A stretch of DNA of 64,000 bases from CATQGW01 sp965242565 (lineage in GTDB: Bacteria > Chloroflexota > Dehalococcoidia > Bin125), in assembly GCA_965242565.1 (NCBI GenBank), contig OZ251457.1, positions 310,001-374,000 on the forward strand. Reading direction: 5' to 3'. A program made the translations under genes and the position numbers. The notes below the pieces were generated by a model, which saw nothing but the letters and a program-made list of their open reading frames with translations, made no database searches and was not told the origin of the DNA. Each line of letters starts with the position of its first letter. The first letter of the stretch is position 1. Of the stretch, positions 1-7,078 are shown in pieces.

Positions 1-2
1 AC

Positions 3-113
3 GAGGTCGGGCTGGGCGACGTCGGCGAAGAGGCGTTTCTCGAAGCAGCCCGCGCCGCCATGCGCAGCCGATCGCCCGCCCGTCGCCCGGCGTTGCAGGA
101 TGTCGCCGACTGA
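3..113 (+). CDS. C-terminal fragment of an unidentified protein, cut by the window edge
   Basis: An open frame enters from the left edge and ends with TGA at 111-113. About 36 residues are visible, Arg/Ala-rich near the end and finishing in LQDVAD. The frame has the codon bias of the surrounding GC-rich genes (G or C in third positions). It converges with the minus-strand selenoprotein gene that ends at 129. Nothing visible identifies the family. Confidence 0.4.
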   Translation, partial: EVGLGDVGEEAFLEAARAAMRSRSPARRPALQDVAD

Positions 114-128
114 GCGCCCCCGCCAGCA

Positions 129-659
129 TCACGCCGTCAGCGCCGCCACAAGCTGATCGACCACCGCGTCATCCACCTTGCGCTGCACGGCCTCCGGCTT
201 GAGGCCGCCGATTGGGTGCGGCACGATCACGCGGTCCAGATCCGCCAAGCCGCGCTGCTCAGCCTCCAGTTGGAGCAGATCGGTGAACGCCGTCGTACCG
301 ACGGTCACCGTGGGGATGCCGAGTTCTTCAAAGAGGACGGCGGCGTGGACACTCCACGTCGTGCAGGAGCCTCAATCACAGGAGCCGATCAGCAGAAAGT
401 CGGCCCTGTTGCGCAGCGCGTCGATGGTCGAGTCGGAGGGCGGTCCGGCGACGGGCTTGCTGCCGACGGTCAGTTCGCCGAGCTCGACGCGCCCGCGCAG
501 ACCGTCGACCATCGCCTCCATCAGCGTCCGCGCGTTGGCCTTGCGGTTCTCGAGGATGCCGGGTCGCAGCCCGGCGAGCGATGCAGGGCGCACGGCCGCC
601 GACGCTTCGCGTACGGCCACATGCGCCACCGGGCTCAGCACTTGCACGGTCTCGGTCAT
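129..659 (-). CDS. UGSC-family selenoprotein (in-frame UGA read as Sec)
   Basis: Read through one in-frame TGA (372-374), the minus strand gives 176 residues with Sec at position 96 inside GSCDUGSCTTW, the motif that names the UGSC family of (seleno)proteins. Without recoding, the ORF stops at residue 95. The 80 codons after the TGA stay open, keep strong codon bias, and encode a plausible alternating beta/alpha pattern (ELGIPTVTVGTTAFTDL, RVIVPHPIGGLKPE) ending in TGA at 129-131. The ATG at 659 has a strong AAGGAGGA ribosome-binding site. The gene is last in an LLM oxidoreductase, Rdx, UGSC order on one strand, with 43 nt separating it from the Rdx gene. The family's reaction is not known to me; the Sec next to GSC and the Rdx neighbour suggest a thiol/selenol redox role. 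The alternative is a nonsense-mutated gene or two ORFs, made less likely because the TGA sits exactly at the family's Sec position. Confidence 0.85.
344..358 (-). promoter_or_regulatory. Candidate bacterial SECIS hairpin
   Basis: On the coding (minus) strand a perfect 6-bp stem CGTGGA/TCCACG closes a GUG loop. It begins 13 nt after the in-frame UGA (372-374). Bacterial SECIS elements are small hairpins inside the coding region just downstream of the UGA, with a G in the apical loop for SelB binding. Position and loop fit; the stem is short, so this is a candidate only. Confidence 0.5.
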
Positions 660-702
660 GATCTTCCTCCTTGCCCGCGTTTCTGCTGGCGGCACGACCG
701 CC

Positions 703-954
703 TCAGTCGAGGTAGGCGTAGATGGTTTCCTTGAGCTCGTCGAGATCGGGGAAGCGGCCCATGGCGGCCTTGCTGAAGACGAGTTGGCCGTTGACGCTCC
801 ACTCGAAGACGCCGCGCGTGCCGGGCACCAGCTTGACATCGCTGACGAGGTGCTGGATATCGGCCATGATTTCGCCGAGCATCCAGCTGGTGCGCGGCCA
901 GTAGCCGCAGTCGGCGCAGTATTCGACTTCCAGTTGCAGTTGCGCGTCGGCCAT
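703..954 (-). CDS. Rdx (SelW/SelT/SelH-like) family protein
   Basis: A protein of 83 residues with a thioredoxin-like Rdx fold. The N-terminal strand is followed by YCADCGYWP, a CxxC motif at residues 13-16; selenoprotein W relatives have CxxU here. Later come PGTRGVFEW and the typical C-terminal GRFPD-DELK segment. The length matches bacterial SelW-like proteins. The start ATG at 954 follows the LLM gene stop by 14 nt, so the genes are probably co-transcribed, and the UGSC selenoprotein gene follows. The expected role is thiol redox exchange; the substrate is unknown. Both cysteines are ordinary Cys codons, so this copy does not need recoding. Confidence 0.85.
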   Translation of the reverse strand: MADAQLQLEVEYCADCGYWPRTSWMLGEIMADIQHLVSDVKLVPGTRGVFEWSVNGQLVFSKAAMGRFPDLDELKETIYAYLD

Positions 955-968
955 CGGACCGCTCCCGC

Positions 969-1961
969 TCAGCCCAGGTATTGTGCGAGTCGCGCGCCGA
1001 CCTCGGCGGCGCTGCCTTCGGGCATCGGCACCATCTGCACCTCTGCGCCGAGCTCGGAGCGCTCTTTGAGCTGCTCCTGCACCGACCCGATCGGGCCGAT
1101 CACCTGGATGTCGCGCACCATCTGTTCGGAGATCGCCATCAGCGCGCCCTCGGCGTCGCGTTCGGCCCAAGCCGCGCGGGAGGCCGTCACTTCCGACTCG
1201 AAGCCCGAGCGGGAGAGCATCTGGTAGTAGAAGACGCCCATCCGGTTGGTGTAGTGGAAGAGCGGCTGGCGGGCGCGCCGCCAGGTCTCCTCGTCGTCGC
1301 CTTCGCCCAGCACGTAGACGTTGGTGAACGGCGCGATGGTCACCGAGTCTTCGGGCCGGCCGGCGTCGCGCGACGCGCCGGAGAGCTGCGCGCGCAGCCC
1401 CTGGAAGGCCCGCTTCGGCCAGTGAATCGGGTAGATGCCGTCGGCCACCTCACCCGTCTGCTGGATCGAGCGCGGCGTGATCGCGGCGATGTAGACGGGC
1501 ACATCCTCGCGCTGCGCGTCGTAGTCGATCCGGAAGCCGCGCTGGAGCGTGTAAATCTCGCCCTCGTAGCTGAGCCGCTGCCCGGAGAGCAGCATCTTGA
1601 TGATCTCGGTGTACTCGCGCAGCCGCCGCAGCGGGCGGTCGAACTGCACGCCGTGGAAGCCCTCGATCACCAGCTGCCCCGACGAACCGAGCCCGCAGAC
1701 CATCCGCCCGCCGGAGATCATCTCCAGCGTGGCGAACTCCTGCGCGATCACGGCGGGTGAGCGCGAGTAGCAGTTGAGGATGCCGGTGCCGATCTGGATC
1801 TTCTCGGTCTGGGCTGCGATCACGGTCAGCCAGGGCAGCACCGAGGGGCCCCAGGCCTCGCCGGTCGAGACCAGCTCGTAGCCCAGGTCCTCCGCGATTT
1901 TGACCTTCTCCAGAGTGTCCCGCCAATCGCCGGAAAATCCGGCCAACACGCCAAGCCGCAT
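969..1961 (-). CDS. LLM-class F420-dependent oxidoreductase
   Basis: A protein of 330 residues of the luciferase-like monooxygenase (TIM-barrel) superfamily, in the F420-using branch. It begins MRLGVLAGFSGDW, with the usual AEDLGYE, EKIQIGTGI, RSPAVIAQEFATLEM and GGRMVCGLGSSG segments of the family. The ATG at 1961 has GGAGGAG 8 nt upstream. It probably oxidises or reduces a small organic substrate with coenzyme F420; the substrate cannot be read from sequence. It is first in a minus-strand operon with the Rdx and UGSC genes, which suggests a shared redox function. A second family member lies at 59619-60470. Confidence 0.9.
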   Translation of the reverse strand: MRLGVLAGFSGDWRDTLEKVKIAEDLGYELVSTGEAWGPSVLPWLTVIAAQTEKIQIGTGILNCYSRSPAVIAQEFATLEMISGGRMVCGLGSSGQLVIEGFHGVQFDRPLRRLREYTEIIKMLLSGQRLSYEGEIYTLQRGFRIDYDAQREDVPVYIAAITPRSIQQTGEVADGIYPIHWPKRAFQGLRAQLSGASRDAGRPEDSVTIAPFTNVYVLGEGDDEETWRRARQPLFHYTNRMGVFYYQMLSRSGFESEVTASRAAWAERDAEGALMAISEQMVRDIQVIGPIGSVQEQLKERSELGAEVQMVPMPEGSAAEVGARLAQYLG

Positions 1962-2058
1962 GCGCTTGCTCCTCCGCTAGCTGCTCGTTCCAGGCGCAGT
2001 CTACGCCCGCCGGCGCCAAGCCGCCGAGGTACCGTTGAGGGTGAGGGGAGGCAACGTC

Positions 2059-4158
2059 ATGCAACGCTCCACGCAACGTCCCGTGCAGCGCTCCATGCAG
2101 CACCTCGTGCAGCGTAAGGTCAGCCGCCGATCGCTCCTCGCCAAGTCGCTCTTCGCAGGCGTCGGCGCGGCCGGGCTGGCGCTGGTCGGCTGCGGCGAGG
2201 ACGAGTCCGATTCGCCGCAGCGGCAGCCCTCCGCCCGCGCCGGCGACGAGCAGCCGCAGCCCGCGCAGCAGAGCGCCGTCGCCGCCACCGACCAGTCCGA
2301 CCCGCAGCCGGAGCCGTCCGAAACTGAGCAACGCGCGACGGGCGCTCAGAGCGCGGCCGGCGCGTTGGCTCAGCCTCCCGTCGCCATGTTGGTCGATCCG
2401 CTGGAGTGGCGCGAGCGCTTTCACTGGCGCAAGCTGCGCGACGCGCCCGGCCGTCCCGCCCAGCCGCAGCGCGGCGGCGAGTTGGCTGTGTACGCTCTCG
2501 CGCCGTACGACGGCAACTGGAGTCCGCTACCGCAGTCCCACCACTCGGCGAAAACGAGCCTCCTGCCGCTCTTCTACAGCCAGCTGGTCGAGCTGGCCGC
2601 CGACGATCACATTCATGCGCACCGCAACACGATCGCCGGCGACCTCGCCCAGGCGTGGGAGACGCCGGACGCGCAGACGATCAGCTTCACGATCCGGCCC
2701 GATGCGGTCTGGCCCGCACTCGAGCCGCTCGAAGCGCGCAAACTCACCGTCGAAGATGTCCGCGCCACGCACGAGGTCTACCGCACCACCCATGCCGACT
2801 TCACCCAGGGCCTGCCCCAAGGCTCGCCGTACCGGGATGTCGAGCGGATCGAACTGGATGCCGACCGCCGCAGCGTGGTCTTCCGGCTCGCCGGGCCCAA
2901 CGCCGCGCTGCTCAGCCAGATGACTTCGCCATTGCAGGTCATCCTGCGCGAGGAGATCGTCTCGGATCGCGCGAGGTGGGATCTGGCGGCGACGCCGGCC
3001 GGCACCGGTCCGTTCAGGTTGACGAATTCGGACGAATTCGGCCTCGTCAGCTGGGAAGCGGAGCGCAACCCGACCTACTTCAAGCGCGACGAACGCGGCG
3101 TTCAGCTGCCCTATCTCGACTCCCTGCACGGCCGTTCCGACGGCGCCGTCCACAGCGCGGCCGATTCCAACGAGTGGTTGCTGCTCGGCTGGGATTACGA
3201 CAGCGGCCTGGACCAGCTGAGTCTTCCTACGCCGGAACTCTGGCGTCCGGCGCTCGACGCCCAACCCGGGTCGGTTACCCAGGTCTCGCCGCCGACGCCC
3301 GGCGCTGCGCCATCCCTGTACTTCAAGTCGCTTCGCGAGCCGCCCTTTGACGATGTCCGGGTGCGGACGGCGATCTCGCGCTCAATCGACCGCGAGCTGC
3401 TCGCGCATTGGGTCTACGATGGGCTGGCTGCGCCCGACTGCGGGCAAAACTGGACGTTCGTCGCCGACCCGTCGTCGGAATGGGGCTTCCGCGAATGGCC
3501 CTGGAGCCTCGACGAACTCGGCGAGTCGTTCCTGCCAGACGCGCAGGCCGCGCGCCAGTTGCTGGCCGCCGCCGGCCACACGGCGGAGCAGCCGTTGCCG
3601 ATTCGCCTTGACGCCCCGCCCGATGCGGAGGGCGCGCCGCGGTTCGCCGTCCCCGAACACGAACCCATCACTGAAGCGGTTGAGCGCAGCCTGCGCGACT
3701 CGTTGGGCGACGCGGTTGATGTCCGGCGCGCGCCACGCGCCGTCACCAGCGAGAACCAGGGAGAAATCACCGGCTACCGCGTCGATCCCCACGCGAACGC
3801 CAACATCATGTTCTCCGCCGGTTGGCTGTTCGGCTACAACGTCGATCCGGCTGACCTGGTCACGGCGCTGACACGTTTCGGGGGCTGGAGCGACGCCGCC
3901 GGCATCGCCGACGCGGAGCTCGACGCGCTCGCGGAGGCGCAACGGCGGGAGCTGGATCCGCTGGCGCGCTCGGCGTTGCTGGAGCAAATTCGGCGGCGCG
4001 AGGCGGAAGAGGTTTGGCGGCTGCACCTCGTCAATCCCTACGGCCTGAGCGTGCGGCGGGAGTACGTCTTCGACAAGGTCGATACGTATTTCGGCAAGTT
4101 GATCGAGCAGCGCCCGCGCCAGCTCGAGCGCGTCTGGCGCGCGGACGCCCCGGCGTAG
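2059..4158 (+). CDS. ABC transporter substrate-binding lipoprotein, SBP family 5 (peptide/nickel type)
   Basis: A protein of 699 residues of the extracellular solute-binding family 5 (DppA/OppA-like). The N-terminus has a twin-arginine segment SRRSLLAKSLF (residues 22-32), a hydrophobic stretch and the lipobox LVGC with Cys45, so it is probably a Tat-exported lipoprotein. A disordered Ser/Gln/Pro/Glu linker follows to about residue 110. The binding domain begins at RGGELAVYAL, with later family features TGPFRLTNSDE, DDVRVRTAISRSIDREL and a C-terminal region naming receptor strands. The start ATG at 2059 has GGGGAGG upstream; an upstream in-frame TTG (2035) lacks a site. No permease or ATPase gene is adjacent, so it is an orphan receptor here. 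It diverges from the LLM operon. The N-terminus contains a Gln-Arg-rich imperfect repeat. Confidence 0.88.
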   Translation: MQRSTQRPVQRSMQHLVQRKVSRRSLLAKSLFAGVGAAGLALVGCGEDESDSPQRQPSARAGDEQPQPAQQSAVAATDQSDPQPEPSETEQRATGAQSAAGALAQPPVAMLVDPLEWRERFHWRKLRDAPGRPAQPQRGGELAVYALAPYDGNWSPLPQSHHSAKTSLLPLFYSQLVELAADDHIHAHRNTIAGDLAQAWETPDAQTISFTIRPDAVWPALEPLEARKLTVEDVRATHEVYRTTHADFTQGLPQGSPYRDVERIELDADRRSVVFRLAGPNAALLSQMTSPLQVILREEIVSDRARWDLAATPAGTGPFRLTNSDEFGLVSWEAERNPTYFKRDERGVQLPYLDSLHGRSDGAVHSAADSNEWLLLGWDYDSGLDQLSLPTPELWRPALDAQPGSVTQVSPPTPGAAPSLYFKSLREPPFDDVRVRTAISRSIDRELLAHWVYDGLAAPDCGQNWTFVADPSSEWGFREWPWSLDELGESFLPDAQAARQLLAAAGHTAEQPLPIRLDAPPDAEGAPRFAVPEHEPITEAVERSLRDSLGDAVDVRRAPRAVTSENQGEITGYRVDPHANANIMFSAGWLFGYNVDPADLVTALTRFGGWSDAAGIADAELDALAEAQRRELDPLARSALLEQIRRREAEEVWRLHLVNPYGLSVRREYVFDKVDTYFGKLIEQRPRQLERVWRADAPA

Positions 4159-4171
4159 CCGCGCCGCCGCG

Positions 4172-4633
4172 CTACTCGACCTCGACGATCATCTCGATCT
4201 CGACCGCCATCCCGGCCGGCAGCGCCTGCATACCGACCGCCGAGCGCGCGTGGCGGCCGGCCTCGCCGAAGATCTCGACCAGCAGGTCCGACGCGCCGTT
4301 GGCGACGGCCGGGTGATCACCGAAATCGGGCGTGCAGTTGACCATGCAGAGCAGCTTGGCGATCCGCGAGACGCCGTCGAGCGTGCCGAGCTCGGCGCGC
4401 AGCGAGGCGAGCAGCTGCACCACGACGGCGCGCGCGGCCTCGCGGCCCGCGTCCACATCCAGATCCGCGCCCAGCTTGCCGCGAATCAGCTTGCCCTCGT
4501 GAAAGGGTCCGTGCCCCGAAAGGAAAACGAGGTTGCCGGTGCGCACGGCCGGCACATAGTTGGCCATCGGTGGGTTGGCGCTCAGGTCCAGTCCGAGTTC
4601 CGCGACTTTCGCCTCTGCATTGTGATTGGGCAT
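4172..4633 (-). CDS. RidA/YjgF family enamine deaminase-like protein
   Basis: A protein of 153 residues. The RidA core is present: NLVFLSGHGPF, EAARAVVVQLLASL, KLLCMVNCTPDF and the C-terminal MQALPAGMAVEIEMIVEVE, where the family carries PxGxxVExE. The family hydrolyses reactive enamine/imine intermediates made by PLP enzymes. In this subgroup the canonical arginine that binds the carboxylate is replaced by Val/Asn, so activity is less certain. The ATG at 4633 has GGAG 9 nt upstream. It converges with the solute-binding protein gene (13 nt gap). Confidence 0.85.
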   Translation of the reverse strand: MPNHNAEAKVAELGLDLSANPPMANYVPAVRTGNLVFLSGHGPFHEGKLIRGKLGADLDVDAGREAARAVVVQLLASLRAELGTLDGVSRIAKLLCMVNCTPDFGDHPAVANGASDLLVEIFGEAGRHARSAVGMQALPAGMAVEIEMIVEVE

Positions 4634-4828
4634 CGTTTGGTCTCCGCTGGTTGGGGATGGAGGGTGTTGGCGCATCGTAGCTGTCGGAGCTTCCGGGGGC
4701 GGCGGACCCCAGTCGCTGCGCGACTCATCTTCCGATTCCGTCATACCCGCGCCCTCCTCCGTCATACCCGCGCTCCGCCGCGGCAATCTCGCCGAGTGCT
4801 GTACCGACGTCTGTGCCCAGCTCGGCGA

Positions 4829-4857
4829 GATACCCGCGGCAAGCGCGGGTATGACGG
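4829..4857 (+). repeat. Family-A intergenic hairpin repeat
   Basis: Within the 252-nt gap between the RidA and VOC genes. The stem is ATACCCGCG/CGCGGGTAT with loop GCAAG, followed by GACGG. Copies occur at 40561-40589, 45892-45920, 46282-46310 and 53441-53469. A second, degraded arm (CCGTCATACCCGCG) lies at 4738-4790, so the whole gap is repeat-derived. Confidence 0.8.
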
Positions 4858-4885
4858 AAGAGGGTGCGGCGGGTGGCAGAGGGGG

Positions 4886-5275
4886 CTAGCGGCTGGGGTA
4901 GGCGCGGAGTTCGATTTCGTTGCCGTCGGGATCGCGGATGTAGAGGCCGTCGGCCAGCCCGCGCGCGCCGTAGAGGGCGAAATCGGGGTCCCGCGCGATC
5001 TCGAACCCGCCCGATGCGCGGACGTACTCCAGGTCCCCGGCGGAGACGACCAGGCAGAAGTGGTCGAGGTTGCGCCCGGCGGGCTCGCCGCCGCCTCGCT
5101 CGATCAGATCGATGATCGTGTCGGCCGAGACGCGGACGGAGGGGAATGGCGCGTCGCCGGCGCGCCATTCGTCGGCGCGGACCGGCTCCAGGCCGAGCGC
5201 GCCGCAATACCAGGCCAGCGAACGCTCGACGTCGGCGACGGCCAGCACGATGTGATCGAGGGCTTGGACGCGCAC
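4886..5275 (-). CDS. VOC family (glyoxalase/bleomycin-resistance fold) protein
   Basis: A protein of 129 residues from a GTG start at 5275, chosen because an AAAGGGGG site lies just upstream; an upstream ATG at 5302 would add nine residues. There are two beta-alpha-beta-beta-beta modules: first LDHIVLAVADVERSLAWY, with the metal-ligand-position His, then LDHFCLVV with a second His, and C-terminal YIRDPDGNEIELRAYP with the Glu. These are the three usual VOC metal ligands. The enzyme activity is unknown. It diverges from the MoaD-like gene. Confidence 0.87.
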   Translation of the reverse strand: MRVQALDHIVLAVADVERSLAWYCGALGLEPVRADEWRAGDAPFPSVRVSADTIIDLIERGGGEPAGRNLDHFCLVVSAGDLEYVRASGGFEIARDPDFALYGARGLADGLYIRDPDGNEIELRAYPSR

Positions 5276-5370
5276 GGTCCACCCCCTTTCCCCGTTAGAC
5301 ACACTACGCCGTTTCTGAGACGGCGGTCGTTTCTAGAGTAGAAGCGCGTTGCCGCCGGCGGGAGGCGTTG

Positions 5371-5682
5371 ATGGCTGAGGTTGAGGTGCTGTTCGCGCGC
5401 TCGCTGCAATCGCAGGCGCGACTGCCGGCTTCGTGCGGGACGCAGGCCGCGACGGCGAATGAGGCAGTGCATGCGCTCGCGCAGCGCTACCCCCAGCTGC
5501 GGCGCTTCGTGCTCGACGACCAGCTGCGGCTGCGCCGGCACGTGAACATCTTCATCAACGACGCGCTGATCCGCGACCGCGTGAAGCTGTCCGATCGGCT
5601 CAGCGACGGCGACCGGCTGCACATTTTGGCCGCCGTCTCCGGCGGCGCAGGCAAACCTCATGAGGAGGCTGGAGATGAGTGA
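5371..5682 (+). CDS. MoaD/ThiS family ubiquitin-like sulfur carrier, with tail after Gly-Gly
   Basis: A protein of 103 residues with a beta-grasp fold. It contains ALAQRYPQLRRFVLDDQ, RRHVNIFINDALIRD and GDRLHILAAVSGG, matching MoaD/ThiS carriers. In those proteins Gly-Gly is the extreme C-terminus, where thiocarboxylate forms. Here Gly91-Gly92 is followed by 11 more residues (AGKPHEEAGDE). The ATG at 5371 has GGAGG 6 nt upstream. Its stop overlaps the start of the BNR-propeller gene by 8 nt, so the two are translationally coupled. No ThiF/MoeB-type activator gene is in the window. Conjugation or sulfur transfer would need removal of the tail, or the protein has lost that function. Confidence 0.85.
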   Translation: MAEVEVLFARSLQSQARLPASCGTQAATANEAVHALAQRYPQLRRFVLDDQLRLRRHVNIFINDALIRDRVKLSDRLSDGDRLHILAAVSGGAGKPHEEAGDE

Positions 5683-6787
5683 AACAGGACTGCTGGTCAG
5701 CACCCGCAAGGGGCTGCTGGTCGGGCGCAGCAGCGGCGGGCGCTCGCAATGGGACTGGTCGCCGCTGGCCTTCGCGGGCTGGCTCTGCGACTACGCGACG
5801 CACGATCCGCGCGACGGTTCGCTCTGGGCGAGCGTCAGCCACGAGATGTGGGGGCCGCGCATTCACCGCTCGACCGACTGCGGCGAAACCTGGCAGGAGA
5901 TGGCCACGCCGACGTTCGCCGAGGGCGAGAAGATCGAGGCCGACGGCGGCGGCGACACGGTGCGCACGATCTGGACGATCCAGCCCGGCGCGCGCGAGGG
6001 GGAGCTCTACGCGGGCGTGGATCCGGGCGCGCTGTTCATCAGCCGCGACGGCGGGGCGTCGTGGCAGCTGAGCGAAAGCCTGGCCCAGCACCCGACGCTC
6101 GGCACCTGGATGGCGGGCGCTGCGGGGCTATCGATCCACAGCATCAGCATCGATCCGCGTGACCCGGACCGCATCCTGCTGGCCGGCTCGGCCACGGGCT
6201 GCTACCTCTCGCGCGACGGCGGCGAAACCTGGACGCCGCGCAACCTCGGTCTGCGCGCCCTGCACCTGCCGCCCGAGATGATGGATGCGTTCTCCGAAGA
6301 GGCGGCCGGCCACTGCATTCACTCGATGCACGCCCACCCGTTGCGCCCCGACCGCATCTGGCAGCAGAATCACTGGGGCCAGTACCGCTCCGACGACGGC
6401 GGCGAAACCTGGATCGACATCGGCGAGGGGCTGCCCGGCGAGTTCGGCTTCGCCACGGCAATCGACCCGCGCGACCCGGATACCGCTTGGTACGTGCCGC
6501 TCGATCAGGACCAGGCGCGGATGCCGCGCGGCGGCCAGCTGACGGTCTTCCGCACGCGCGACGCCGGCGCCAGCTGGGAACCGCTGCGCGAGGGACTGCC
6601 GACCGGCGCGTTCCACCAGACGATCTACCGCCAGGCGCTGGGCGTGGACCAGGGCGATCCGGTGGGCCTCTACATGGGCACCAGCGGCGGCGAGCTGCTG
6701 GCCGGCGCAGACGCCGGCGAGCGCTGGACGACGCTGCGACGGCACCTCGCTGCTATCACAGCCGTCCGCGCCTGGACCATCACCTGA
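5675..6787 (+). CDS. BNR/sortilin-type beta-propeller protein (exo-alpha-sialidase-like fold)
   Basis: A protein of 370 residues starting MSETGLLVSTRKGLLVG; the ATG at 5675 has GAGGAGGCTGG upstream. It contains several BNR/Asp-box type repeats: HRSTDCGETWQEM, ISRDGGASWQLS, LSRDGGETWTPR, RSDDGGETWIDI and FRTRDAGASWEPL, one per blade, which predicts a six- or seven-bladed propeller like the sortilin/sialidase group. No signal peptide is visible, so it is probably cytoplasmic. It overlaps the MoaD-like gene by 8 nt, an arrangement that implies a joint function. Sialidase activity is not supported by specific residues. Confidence 0.85.
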   Translation: MSETGLLVSTRKGLLVGRSSGGRSQWDWSPLAFAGWLCDYATHDPRDGSLWASVSHEMWGPRIHRSTDCGETWQEMATPTFAEGEKIEADGGGDTVRTIWTIQPGAREGELYAGVDPGALFISRDGGASWQLSESLAQHPTLGTWMAGAAGLSIHSISIDPRDPDRILLAGSATGCYLSRDGGETWTPRNLGLRALHLPPEMMDAFSEEAAGHCIHSMHAHPLRPDRIWQQNHWGQYRSDDGGETWIDIGEGLPGEFGFATAIDPRDPDTAWYVPLDQDQARMPRGGQLTVFRTRDAGASWEPLREGLPTGAFHQTIYRQALGVDQGDPVGLYMGTSGGELLAGADAGERWTTLRRHLAAITAVRAWTIT

Positions 6788-6827
6788 GGCCGCCTCAAAC
6801 CATCCCCGTTCCCCGAATCGTCCCCCT

Positions 6828-7005
6828 CCGAATCGCCCCCCTATGCAGGGGGGCTGTCCGCGTAAGCGGACTGGGGGTCGGCCGCCCCCCAACCCACGAG
6901 ACACCCGCCGCTAGCAGCGCAAGCACGCAGAGGGCGCATTGGTAATCCGTCAAAGACCACATCCATCCGCCCTTCCTGTCATTCCTACGTAGGGGGCGAT
7001 TCGGA
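6828..7005. repeat. Inverted-repeat-bounded element, about 178 bp
   Basis: Fills most of the 291-nt gap before the first DMT gene. The ends are imperfect inverted copies of CCGAATCGCCCCCTA (6828-6843 with one extra C, and 6991-7005 reversed). Two consecutive hairpins lie inside: CCCCCC/GGGGGG with loop TATGCA (6836-6853) and GTCCGC/GCGGAC with loop GTAA (6856-6871). No ORF is convincing. It is possibly a small non-autonomous element. Confidence 0.5.
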
Positions 7006-7065
7006 AAACAGCCCTCTACCCATGCAACACCCGATCTGAATTGCAGATTTAGGGGCTGCGAGGGG

Positions 7066-7071
7066 TAAGAT
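7066..7071 (+). promoter_or_regulatory. -10 box for a leaderless DMT transporter mRNA
   Basis: TAAGAT lies 7 nt before the ATG at 7079, with a weak -35-like TTGCAG at 7041-7046. No ribosome-binding site is present. Confidence 0.5.
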
Positions 7072-7078
7072 TCGGCGG

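Noticed and set aside
372..659. A stand-alone 95-residue protein followed by unrelated sequence
   Set aside because: The downstream frame stays open and matches the family continuation GSCTTW; read-through gives one coherent protein.
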